Assembly: GCA_035546535.1 (NCBI GenBank)
Contig: DASZWQ010000017.1
Span: forward strand, 36,826 to 100,825
Origin: Pirellulales bacterium
GTDB lineage: Bacteria > Planctomycetota > Planctomycetia > Pirellulales > JACPPG01
Reading direction: 5' to 3'
Length of the DNA: 64,000 bases
The notes under the pieces: model-generated
Told to the model about the DNA's origin: nothing
Seen by the model: only the letters and a program-made list of their open reading frames with translations
Databases searched by the model: none
Position numbers and translations under genes: made by a program
Shown here: piece after piece, positions 17,018-25,150 of the stretch
Layout: the number at the start of each line of letters is the position of its first letter
Numbering within the stretch: the first letter of the stretch is position 1

Positions 17018-18049
17018 ATGGCTTCGACAAACCGACGGCTACCGCCGCGCCAGCAACTCGCAGCGCCGGGCAAATGGCCCGCCGTGGGCGAACGTGCCGC
17101 TGTGGGGCCTGTCGGGCCCTGGCGCGTGGTCGTCGGCGGCGAGGTTGCTTCACCGCTGGATTTGTCTCTCGACCAGTTGCGGGCGCTGCCACGGGTCGAA
17201 CGCACGATCGACATACACTGCGTGACGCGCTGGTCAAAACCGGAAATGCGTTTTGCCGGCGTGACACTGGCATGCCTTCTGGACATCGCGCGCCCGCATC
17301 CGGAGGCGAAGTTCGTGTCGTTCGTGGCCTACAGCGCCCGCAACCATAGCACTTCATTACCGCTCGCCGATGCGATCGCGCTCGAGACGCTGATCGTTTG
17401 GGAATTTGATGGTGCGCCGCTGCCGGCCGAGCACGGCGGACCGGTACGCGTGGTGGTGCCAAGCCGGTATTTCTACAAAAGTCTCAAATGGCTGCGGGCG
17501 ATCGAAGTTCTGGCGATCGACAAGCCAGGCTATTGGGAAAGCGAAGCCGGCTATCACAACACCGGCGACCCGTGGCGCGAAGAGCGCTACATGGCGCCGC
17601 AACTGACGCGGCAGGAAATGCGGGCGGCGTTCGCCGCGCGCGATTCCTCAGGGCGCGATTTGCGCAGCATCGATGCACGCGGGCACGATCTCTCTGGGCT
17701 GCGCGCCCAAGGCGCGCTGTTACGAGATGCGAACTTCCAAGAGTGCCGCCTGGCCGGCGCGATCTTCGACGACGCGAACTTGAGCAACGCTCATTTTGCG
17801 GGCGCTGTTCTCGCGGGGGCGAGCTTTGCGCGGGCCGACGTCGAAGGAGCTGATTTCTCGGGCGCTGACCTCCGCGGGGCGAACTTCACCGGCGCCTCGC
17901 TCTTTGGGGTTACGTTTGGCGCCGTCGAGGCCGGGCAATCCTCCCGGCCCGCGATCGCTGACGCTACAACGCGGATCGATGCCGCGGGGCTCGAAGCGCT
18001 CGTGCCGCTCCAGGCGCAGCTCATCCGGCGGCTTCTCGCCTGTGGATAA
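17018..18049 (+). CDS. Molybdopterin-binding sulfite-oxidase-fold domain fused to pentapeptide repeats
   Basis: Residues about 20-190 form a sulfite oxidase/YedY-like Moco domain: VVVGGEVASPLDLSLDQLRA, then TIDIHCVTRWS with the likely molybdenum-ligand cysteine C68, GVTLACLLDIA, and GGPVRVVVPSRYFYKSLKWL. Residues about 212-300 are pentapeptide repeats of the A(D/N)LxG type (ADVEGADFSGADLRGANF). A short helical tail follows. There is no signal peptide, unlike YedY, so it may act in the cytoplasm. I know the two domains only as separate families; the fusion is unusual. Its stop lies 11 bases from the stop of the convergent WD40 gene. Confidence 0.8.
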   Translation: MASTNRRLPPRQQLAAPGKWPAVGERAAVGPVGPWRVVVGGEVASPLDLSLDQLRALPRVERTIDIHCVTRWSKPEMRFAGVTLACLLDIARPHPEAKFVSFVAYSARNHSTSLPLADAIALETLIVWEFDGAPLPAEHGGPVRVVVPSRYFYKSLKWLRAIEVLAIDKPGYWESEAGYHNTGDPWREERYMAPQLTRQEMRAAFAARDSSGRDLRSIDARGHDLSGLRAQGALLRDANFQECRLAGAIFDDANLSNAHFAGAVLAGASFARADVEGADFSGADLRGANFTGASLFGVTFGAVEAGQSSRPAIADATTRIDAAGLEALVPLQAQLIRRLLACG

Positions 18050-18059
18050 ATGCCCGCGC

Positions 18060-20549
18060 TCACCCCGCGGGCAGCGGATGTTTGAGCGCCGCCTCGGCCA
18101 ACGGCGCAAGATCGTCCCTGGGTTCGCGATCGGCGAGCTCCTTCAAGAGCGCAATCGCCGCCGGGCTGCGCAAGCGCGCGAGCAAGGCCAACGCCCGACG
18201 CGCCGCCGTCGCGCGAATTGTATTGGAATCGGGCTTTTCCAACAGCAGCTTTTTGAGCCGCTGGACCCGTAGAGCCTCTTCGTCGGGGGCCGGCTTTCGG
18301 TGATTCTCCATCACGAATCTCGTGGCACGTAGCCGTTCACCCAATAACTGCAGGGCCACGTCCGGCTGTTCTTCTAAATCGCAAACGGCCTGATAGGCGC
18401 TCGCTATATCGTCTTCCGAGAGTCGACGCCAAAGCTCCTTAGGATCGGGTACTGGTCGGTGCTCGCCGCGACGCAAATCCCACACGTAGCCGACCCCATC
18501 GCTGCCGCCACTTAGGATCGTGCGGTTGTCATGGCCGAATGCCAGCGTGTACACGTAACTTTCGTGGCGGCCCACGTCCATGACCTTCAGGCCGGATTGG
18601 GCGTCCCACAATTCAACCTGGCCAGCCATACTGCCGGTGGCCAGATAGAGACCGTCCGGTGAGAAACTCAGAGCACCAAATACGAATCGGCCCTTCACCT
18701 GGAGAGTCGCGTGCGGCGTCATCTCAGGTAGTTTCCACAGTCGGACCTTACCGTCGAGTTGCGCCGTGGCAAGAAGATCACCCGCTGGTGAGTAGCAAAC
18801 GGTGTACATACGCACGTCGCCGCCATCACCGCCAGCTTTCGTGGCCCTCTGCTCCTCGCCTGTATCGGCGTTCCAGAAGCGGACCATTTTGTCCCAGCCG
18901 GCCGTGGCCAGGGTCTTGCCGTCGGGGTTGAACGACAGGCCGTAAATTTGCGAATGCTCGATTTCGGCGATTTCCTTTTCCGCGTCGACGTCCCACAGGT
19001 ACGCGGCATGCTGGCGAAAGACCGCACCGGCAAGTCGGCGATTGTCGGGCGTGAAATCGAGGCATTCGATGGTCGAGTACGGATCCGCGCCTTTCGGCCA
19101 GGTCCAGCGCCTGTGGACCTCGCCTGTGGCGGCATCGAAGATCAACGCGCGAACATCGTCATGGACGGTGCCGCCGGCGGCTAACAATCGACTATCGGGC
19201 GAAAAGCGCAATTGCGAGAAGGTCATCCCGTCTTCGTGCAACGCACGCAGTTCCTGTCCCTCGTCCGCGCTGACCAGGTGCAGGGTGCCACCGCCGCCGG
19301 CAAAGGCGACCGTCCGGCCGTCGGGCGACATCGTCACGACCGAGCTGCCGCGCGTGCCCACAGGCAGCGGCAATTGCTTGCGCGCGTCGACGTCCCAGCG
19401 ACGGATGGCCGAATCCCAGCCCGACGAGTACAGCAACTTGCCGTCGGTCGAAAAAGCCAGTGCCCAGGGCTTGGACGTGTGGCCGTCGAGCGTGCCGATT
19501 TCTTCGCCGGTCGCGGCAGTTAGCAGATGCAGCTTGTCGTCCGTCGCAGCGGCTACGAGGAATTCGCCGCGGGGATGAAAAGCGACCGCGGAGGTGTAGT
19601 TCTCATAAGGATTGTCCAGGTTCAGGACCCGCGACCAGACTTCCTGGCCGGTCGCCACGTCATAGAGTCGCACGGCGCGATCGCGCTCGGTGGTAACCAG
19701 CCGCGTGCCGTCGGGCGAGAAATCGAGCCGCACCATCCACGCCTGCAACTGCACGCGCCGCAGCTCTGCTCCCGTCGCAGCTTCGAGCAACCTTAGCTCG
19801 TCCGGCTTTTCGCTCAGCACGACGGCCAGTGTCTTGCCGTCGGGTGAGAATCGCACGAAGCTGAAATGTCCCCCGAACGCCAGGCGATCGCTGTTCTTGT
19901 CGTTGCCGCGGGCTTTCGCGGCGGACAGCAGATCGGTAAAGCCACGGTTGGGAACCGTGTAGAGAATCTTTCCGTCGCGGCCTGCCACGACCACACCGCG
20001 CGCGGTTCCGTAAGCGAAAAGCTCGCCGTTTCCCGCGACGTCGATGGCCCGGCACTCGCTGGGTGTGGTCCGCTCGACCGGTGCCCCTTGTAAATCTGCA
20101 TCCGGCTTGAGCGTCATCTGTCGACAACTGCCGTCGAGATCCCATACGAGGAGGTCGTCGCGTTCCCCCGGCGTATAGAAATGCTGGCCATCGGCCGCAA
20201 AGCAGACCGTGCGACAGCCATAAGAAGACATACTGTGGAAATAGGCCAACGCCGGCTTGCGAAAGCGTTGTTTGCCGGTATCCGTATCCCAGATGATCAA
20301 CTGTTCGCCGATCGAGACCAGCGTCTTGCCGTCGGGCGAGAGAGCCAGATCGGAAACGCTGGATGGAGGCCGAAAGCGCACCGTGCCCAGACGCAAACGC
20401 GCGCCGTTCGGCAGCGGGTCGCCCAGCGCATCGACCCGCGGTGCAGGACGCGTTTCTTCCGCCGCACAGCTCGGAAAAGGGGCGAACCATAAAGCCAGGC
20501 AGACGGCGACGACGTTCCGTCGGCTGGCGTCTTGAACGCGCGATCGCAT
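18060..20549 (-). CDS. Secreted WD40-repeat protein with helical C-terminus
   Basis: The 829-residue protein has a signal peptide (VVAVCLALWFAPFPSCA) and then at least ten WD40 blades recognisable by FSPDGKTLA and LWD or RLYD strands, enough for two propellers. After about residue 700 comes a helical, HEAT-like part (RAVRRALALLARLRSPAAI type). The preferred start is the ATG at 20549 with AGGAGGGGGCTC upstream. A second ATG at 20588 overlaps the stop of the preceding hydrolase gene (ATGA) but would put 13 residues ahead of the signal. It probably acts as an extracytoplasmic scaffold; ligand unknown. Confidence 0.82.
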   Translation of the reverse strand: MRSRVQDASRRNVVAVCLALWFAPFPSCAAEETRPAPRVDALGDPLPNGARLRLGTVRFRPPSSVSDLALSPDGKTLVSIGEQLIIWDTDTGKQRFRKPALAYFHSMSSYGCRTVCFAADGQHFYTPGERDDLLVWDLDGSCRQMTLKPDADLQGAPVERTTPSECRAIDVAGNGELFAYGTARGVVVAGRDGKILYTVPNRGFTDLLSAAKARGNDKNSDRLAFGGHFSFVRFSPDGKTLAVVLSEKPDELRLLEAATGAELRRVQLQAWMVRLDFSPDGTRLVTTERDRAVRLYDVATGQEVWSRVLNLDNPYENYTSAVAFHPRGEFLVAAATDDKLHLLTAATGEEIGTLDGHTSKPWALAFSTDGKLLYSSGWDSAIRRWDVDARKQLPLPVGTRGSSVVTMSPDGRTVAFAGGGGTLHLVSADEGQELRALHEDGMTFSQLRFSPDSRLLAAGGTVHDDVRALIFDAATGEVHRRWTWPKGADPYSTIECLDFTPDNRRLAGAVFRQHAAYLWDVDAEKEIAEIEHSQIYGLSFNPDGKTLATAGWDKMVRFWNADTGEEQRATKAGGDGGDVRMYTVCYSPAGDLLATAQLDGKVRLWKLPEMTPHATLQVKGRFVFGALSFSPDGLYLATGSMAGQVELWDAQSGLKVMDVGRHESYVYTLAFGHDNRTILSGGSDGVGYVWDLRRGEHRPVPDPKELWRRLSEDDIASAYQAVCDLEEQPDVALQLLGERLRATRFVMENHRKPAPDEEALRVQRLKKLLLEKPDSNTIRATAARRALALLARLRSPAAIALLKELADREPRDDLAPLAEAALKHPLPAG

Positions 20550-20584
20550 GAGCCCCCTCCTGGCGCGGCGTGCCTCGCACGACT

Positions 20585-21448
20585 TCATTTCTTGTCGTTG
20601 CTCTTATCGTTGGCGTCGAGGAACGCCACGAGCTCGTCGATGTATTCGCGCGGAATATACCCGGCCATGATCGCCGTCAAGTGCGACTTGCCGGGAAGCA
20701 CGACGCCTTTGAAATTCTTCAGCTCGCGTTGCATCCGCGCGGTCTTGGCGTTCGGTCCGTCGAACTCGCCATTGATCGCCAGGACCGGGACGGTGACGAT
20801 CGTAAGATCGATCTTCGAGCGCTCCTCGGGTTTCCACGGATATTGCCGCACGGCTGCCAGCGCCTCTTCGTCGCGATCGGGGTGATGCGATAGTTTCTCG
20901 CGCGCTTCGGCTTCTTGCGGGTCGGGGCCTGGCTTATCGGCGGGCGTCTTTTCTTTCCACGCGGGATCAACCTCCGGAATGCCTGATCCGCCGAACGATG
21001 CCGTAATGAATCGCTCGGGATGTTTTGCCAGTAGTTGGCCTGTAATCGCGCCGCCCATGGAATAGCCGTGGATGTGCGCTTTGGGAATCTTCAAATGGTC
21101 CATCAATTCGATTACGTCGCGGGCCATGGCCGGCCCGTATTTATCGGCGTCGTGCGGCTTGTCGCTGTTGCCGTGGCCGCGGCAATCGATGGCAATGACC
21201 CAATGATTCTTGGCCAATGCCTCGGCCACGCCGTTAGTGAACCAGTTGCCGCGTGCCGTGCCGGTGTAACCGTGGATCAGAACTACGGGATTGCCAGTGG
21301 CCGTCTCGCGTCCTGCTTCGATGTAATGAATCTTCAAGCTGTCGGACGTCTGGAAGTAGCCGTCGGTGCCCTCCACGCCCCAGGAGAACAGCGCCCGGTT
21401 CGCGGCTAAGACGAATACCAAGGCAGGCAGAATCGCGCGCAAGATCAT
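20585..21448 (-). CDS. Secreted alpha/beta hydrolase
   Basis: The 287-residue protein has an N-terminal signal (LRAILPALVFVLAANRALF) and the alpha/beta hydrolase landmarks: oxyanion strand VVLIHGYTGTA (55-65), nucleophile elbow GYSMGG with S130, acid in INGEFDGPN, and a histidine in PGKSHLTAI near residue 260. It should cleave an ester, amide or similar bond outside the cytoplasm. The ATG at 21448 is chosen because GGGAGG sits seven bases upstream; the GTG at 21454 is too close to it. It shares a transcript with the WD40 gene that follows. Confidence 0.85.
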   Translation of the reverse strand: MILRAILPALVFVLAANRALFSWGVEGTDGYFQTSDSLKIHYIEAGRETATGNPVVLIHGYTGTARGNWFTNGVAEALAKNHWVIAIDCRGHGNSDKPHDADKYGPAMARDVIELMDHLKIPKAHIHGYSMGGAITGQLLAKHPERFITASFGGSGIPEVDPAWKEKTPADKPGPDPQEAEAREKLSHHPDRDEEALAAVRQYPWKPEERSKIDLTIVTVPVLAINGEFDGPNAKTARMQRELKNFKGVVLPGKSHLTAIMAGYIPREYIDELVAFLDANDKSNDKK

Positions 21449-21623
21449 GGCCACGCCTCCCTAAGAAGGATGCTTCCGGCAGCGAGACGGTTTGCCCATT
21501 TCAGGGCTTCCCCAACCGCGAAGCTACCAGATCGCGGCGCGTCCGGCGAGCGTTTTTCGGCGCCGGGCGGCCGCGGATACATTTGCCCGACAAAATTGGC
21601 TTGACCGAGGCGCTACCACCCGA

Positions 21624-21659
21624 TACTCTTATTTAAAGAGTAATCGTCATGCAAGAGTA
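21624..21659. promoter_or_regulatory. TACTCTT/AAGAGTA operator-like repeat
   Basis: TACTCTT at 21624-21630 and AAGAGTA at 21636-21642 form a 7-bp inverted repeat around five bases, and a third AAGAGTA half-site occurs at 21653-21659. They lie 28-63 bases ahead of the membrane protein gene that is co-transcribed with a winged-helix regulator, which would be the natural binder. Confidence 0.5.
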
Positions 21660-21686
21660 AACGGCGTTTCTCCCGGAGAGCTGGCG

Positions 21687-22325
21687 ATGAGCGAGACCAA
21701 TATCGAACGAGTCCGCGACGACCTGGCCGCGATGCGGCAAGCCTTGGGGTTTTCGCCGGCCTGCGAGCGCGACGTCATCGGGCACAACCTGGCCATGGCC
21801 GCGCTGGGTGTATTTTTGACTGCGGTCACCGCGTGGACGCGCGTGCCCGAGCCAATCGAGCGCGGGTCGCCCGCCCATCTGCGGTATTCGGCCTGGGTCG
21901 TCGTGCCGGCGCTCGTCGTTGTCGCGGTAATGCTGTTGGTTAGTTATCGCCGGCGCGGTTTGGCGCCACTCTTGTGGCGCGAGAATCGCCAATCGATGAT
22001 CGTCGCCGCCGCGCTGGTGCCGTGTTATGTCGCGTTTGTCGCCTGGACAGCGTGGCTGGGGATCCAGGCAAGCGCGATCACGGTCGCGACCTTCTTCTTG
22101 TTCGGCTTGTTTATGTTCGGCACAGGGATTCTCGATCGCAGTCGGCGTTACTGGGTTGGCTGGGCCGTGGCGACCATGGCCGCCGGCGCGTGTGCCCCGC
22201 TGTTTTCCTTCAGAACGACGGGCCTGTTGATCGGCCTATGGTTGATGGCGGGCGGCATGTCGACCGTTCTCATCGTGCGCTGGATGCAGCGTCGCGAGGA
22301 CCTGAAAAATGCCGGTCGACTTTAA
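21687..22325 (+). CDS. Polytopic membrane protein paired with a winged-helix regulator
   Basis: The 212-residue protein has a short polar N-terminus with a coil (ETNIERVRDDLAAMRQALG) and about five or six membrane segments. I do not recognise a named family, but planctomycetes and other bacteria often pair such proteins with a winged-helix regulator in one operon. The ATG at 21687 follows GGAG by nine bases. Its 3' end overlaps the regulator gene by 17 bases, so the two are co-expressed and probably functionally linked. Confidence 0.65.
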   Translation: MSETNIERVRDDLAAMRQALGFSPACERDVIGHNLAMAALGVFLTAVTAWTRVPEPIERGSPAHLRYSAWVVVPALVVVAVMLLVSYRRRGLAPLLWRENRQSMIVAAALVPCYVAFVAWTAWLGIQASAITVATFFLFGLFMFGTGILDRSRRYWVGWAVATMAAGACAPLFSFRTTGLLIGLWLMAGGMSTVLIVRWMQRREDLKNAGRL

Positions 22326-22644
22326 CGGACTCGATACGACCGTGCATGGCCCGATCCGGCTGGGAGTGCTTACGGCGCTGCGCGTCGACGGCGGCCTCGA
22401 TTTCACGACGCTGAAGAAGCGCCTCGAAGTCAGCGACGGCGCGCTGGGCCTGCACCTGGAGAAGCTGGCCGAGGCGGGTTACATCCGCTGCCAGAAAGCG
22501 TTCGTCGGCGCGCGGCCCAAATCGACGTACCGCATTACGCCCAGCGGTCAAAAGGCCCTCGCGCAATATCTCGACGCGATGCAGGCCGTGATCGATTCGG
22601 TGAAAGACGCCAAGGGAAGGCCGCCGACGGGCCTCACAAAATAA
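22309..22644 (+). CDS. Winged-helix transcriptional regulator
   Basis: The 111-residue protein is a compact winged helix: IRLGVLTALRVDGGLDFTTL, LKKRLEVSDGALGLHLEKLA (recognition helix region) and a wing with YIRCQKAFVGARPKSTYRIT. This pattern fits the HTH_34/ArsR-like regulators that accompany membrane proteins. It has no evident ligand domain. It overlaps the membrane protein gene by 17 bases and probably controls that operon through the TACTCTT repeats upstream. Convergent with the enoyl-CoA hydratase gene 15 bases on. Confidence 0.82.
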   Translation: MPVDFNGLDTTVHGPIRLGVLTALRVDGGLDFTTLKKRLEVSDGALGLHLEKLAEAGYIRCQKAFVGARPKSTYRITPSGQKALAQYLDAMQAVIDSVKDAKGRPPTGLTK

Positions 22645-22659
22645 CCGCGGGTTTCGTGA

Positions 22660-23418
22660 TCAACCCTTGCTGCTGATCGATTTCGCCGCAAAGCGCCCCA
22701 CGCTCTCCAGGACGGCGGGCGAGCACCAACGTTCGATGATGGCCGCGTCCTCGCTTTTTGTCAGTCGCTCGGCCGCGTCGATCATCGGCCGCCGCACGGC
22801 CAGTTTAGTGGCCGCGTACGTGGCAGGTGGAACGGCGGACAACTCCTCGGCAACCGCGCAGGCTCGGGCGAGCAACTGCTCGGGTTCGACCAGCTCATCG
22901 ACCAGGCCGCGAGCCAGGGCTTGCTCGGGCAGCCAGGTGCGGCCGGTGAGAATCATCTCCGGAAAATGTTGCGGCGGAGTGGCGAACCGCGCGATCTCCA
23001 AGGCCCACGCCGGGAATTGCACGCCGACCAGGACCTCGGTCAGTCCGATTTTTGCCTCACCGCGCGCGAGCAATCGCACGTCGCAAGCCAGCATGAGGAT
23101 CGCGCCGCCGGCGATCGCGTGACCGTTGGTGGCCGCCACAAGCGGCTTGGGAAACTTCACCAGCCGCTCGAAGCCGCGCGTCATCAGCGGGATGAATTGG
23201 CGGACATAGTCAGGCCCGCCGGCGACGAGCGCCGGCAGGTCGACGCCGGCGCCAAAAATGCGTCCCTTGCCAGTCAGCACGACCGCAGTGCACTCGCTGC
23301 GTTCCACATGCGAGAGGGCCTCGATGAGCGCCTCGAGAAACGAGATATCCAAGGCGTTGCCCCGGCCGCGCACCATGTGCAACACCGTGACCGAGCCGCG
23401 ATGCTCTAGTTCGATCAT
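22660..23418 (-). CDS. Enoyl-CoA hydratase/isomerase family protein
   Basis: The 252-residue crotonase-fold enzyme has the oxyanion-hole segments GRIFGAGVD (52-60) and HAIAGGAILML (100-110) and an acidic residue in GLTEVLVG (E128) in the catalytic glutamate region. The glutamate corresponding to the first catalytic position of rat crotonase is not obvious, so it may be an isomerase or another family activity. It acts on acyl-CoA thioesters in the cytoplasm. The ATG at 23418 follows a GGGGGAA stretch. It is a single-gene unit convergent with the regulator gene. Confidence 0.8.
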   Translation of the reverse strand: MIELEHRGSVTVLHMVRGRGNALDISFLEALIEALSHVERSECTAVVLTGKGRIFGAGVDLPALVAGGPDYVRQFIPLMTRGFERLVKFPKPLVAATNGHAIAGGAILMLACDVRLLARGEAKIGLTEVLVGVQFPAWALEIARFATPPQHFPEMILTGRTWLPEQALARGLVDELVEPEQLLARACAVAEELSAVPPATYAATKLAVRRPMIDAAERLTKSEDAAIIERWCSPAVLESVGRFAAKSISSKG

Positions 23419-23711
23419 GACGAGGTTCCCCCGAAGACCGTCACCAGCTCAGGCGCTGCTAGCGTCTGGTTCGAAAGGGCACGACGCGAGGCGCCATAGG
23501 TATTCGATACTGTCAGCGCGGTTCAATGTAGCCGGCATTAACACCCGCGGATACATCCGGCGGTTCCATCCTGACAGCATTCCGGTCGGCAAATCGACCT
23601 GGACCGGATTGCTCATCTGGTCTAAGTTTCCCTCCCGCTTGCTTTTGACACAGGCTCGCGCGCCTCCCGCGGCGTACCCGAAAGTTACCGCCACCAATCG
23701 GAGACCGACCG

Positions 23712-24875
23712 ATGCGTTTGCGCCACACGATTCTCAGTTGTGCTGCGATTGTCGGCGTAATGGTTGGCGCCAAGGCGACTCACGCGCAAACGGTCGAGGC
23801 GCAGACGGTCGCGGCTTCCCTCGAAGTGCTGCAAAGCTTCACGGATTTGCGCGCGACGTCGATACCGCGCTCGATGCTGGCCGACGCTCAGGCGATTGCC
23901 ATCATTCCCAACGTCGTCAAAGGTGGTTTCATTATCGCCGGCCGATTCGGTCGCGGCGTGGTCCTGGTGCGCGACCCCAGCGGCGCGTGGCGCGCTCCGT
24001 TGTTTATGACGTTCACCGGCGGCAGCGTCGGCTGGCAGGTCGGCCTGCAATCGACCGATGTCGTGCTGGTGTTCAAGAATCGCAAAGGGCCGGACACGAT
24101 CCTCAACGGGAGCGAATTCACACTCGGCGCCGATGCCTCGGTCGCCGCTGGGCCGGTCGGGCGGCAAACTTCGGCCGGAACGGATCTCAAGCTAAGCGCC
24201 GAGGTCTATAGCTATTCGCGAGCCCGTGGGTTGTTCGCCGGGGTCGCCTTGGATGGCTCGGTGCTAAAAATCGATAATCGGGCCGTGGCGGCCTACTACG
24301 CCAACGGCACGGTCGTGCCGCCGCAGGCCGAGCAGTTGGTCGAGATGGTCGCGCGGAACACGATCGGCGCGCCGCCGATCAATCCCTCCGTCATACCGGC
24401 GGTGAACATGGTGCCCGCCACGCCAACGGCCGTCGACCAGTTACGTCAAGGCCTGATCGACGCGTCACGACGTCTCGATCCGCTGGTCGATGATACGTGG
24501 CGAAACTATTTGGCGCTGCCCGTGCCGACGATGGCCAATCAGCCGGCCCCCCTTCCTGACTTGAACGCGGCGCTCGTGCGTTATGACCGCATCGCGGTCG
24601 ATCCACAGTACCGCTTGCTGGCCGATCGGCCCGAGTTTCACGAGACGCACGACTTGCTCAGGCGCTACGTTTCGGCGGTCAACGCGGCCAGCGCGCCCGC
24701 CGCGGTAACAGGCGTGCCGATGCCTCCCTTGGGCAATCTCCCTCCGCCGCCTCCGGCCAACGCTCCTCCGCCGGGTGCGCCCGGTCTTGTGCCTCCGGTG
24801 GTCGTTCCTCCGGCCGCTGTGCCCCCTGCGCCCCCTTCGGCAGCGGCTCCGCAGCAGATTCTGCCTCTGCGGTAA
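23712..24875 (+). CDS. Secreted SYLF-domain (Ysc84-type) lipid-binding protein with Pro-rich tail
   Basis: The 387-residue protein has a signal peptide ending near THA and then a SYLF/Ysc84 domain: IPRSMLADAQAIAIIPNVVK, GGFIIAGRFGRGVVLVRD, FMTFTGGSVGWQVGLQSTD and LKLSAEVYSYSRARGLFAG. Such domains bind phosphoinositides in eukaryotes and are common, uncharacterised, in bacteria. After about residue 330 the chain becomes rich in P and A, a flexible tail. GGAG lies eight bases before the ATG. It is monocistronic and followed by a likely promoter for the next gene. Confidence 0.85.
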   Translation: MRLRHTILSCAAIVGVMVGAKATHAQTVEAQTVAASLEVLQSFTDLRATSIPRSMLADAQAIAIIPNVVKGGFIIAGRFGRGVVLVRDPSGAWRAPLFMTFTGGSVGWQVGLQSTDVVLVFKNRKGPDTILNGSEFTLGADASVAAGPVGRQTSAGTDLKLSAEVYSYSRARGLFAGVALDGSVLKIDNRAVAAYYANGTVVPPQAEQLVEMVARNTIGAPPINPSVIPAVNMVPATPTAVDQLRQGLIDASRRLDPLVDDTWRNYLALPVPTMANQPAPLPDLNAALVRYDRIAVDPQYRLLADRPEFHETHDLLRRYVSAVNAASAPAAVTGVPMPPLGNLPPPPPANAPPPGAPGLVPPVVVPPAAVPPAPPSAAAPQQILPLR

Positions 24876-24974
24876 GTCTCTTCGCTCGCGTCAGCTGAAT
24901 TTCGAGTCGTGCATGATTCGTTGCCCGAAATGCTCGGTTGCGCGCTTCGCGTGGCTCGCCGGCGAATCAGGGGA

Positions 24975-25003
24975 TTGAACGCCGCGTCGCGCGCCCTTAG
25001 TAT
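24975..25003 (+). promoter_or_regulatory. Promoter candidate for the fused beta-oxidation enzyme
   Basis: TTGAAC at 24975-24980 and TAGTAT at 24998-25003 are spaced by 17 bases, giving four of six matches to each consensus box. They lie about 150 bases upstream of the ATG at 25151. Confidence 0.4.
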
Positions 25004-25150
25004 GACGCGCTTCGGGCCGGCAAGCGGCCGCTTTCCAGCCGATTCCGGCCTGGGTATCGCTACGTGGGGGATCATCCGCAAGGACCATCGATCGTACGTC
25101 GGCGATAAATCGCCGCGCCGTTCAACCATCAAATCGTCGAGAGCAAAATC

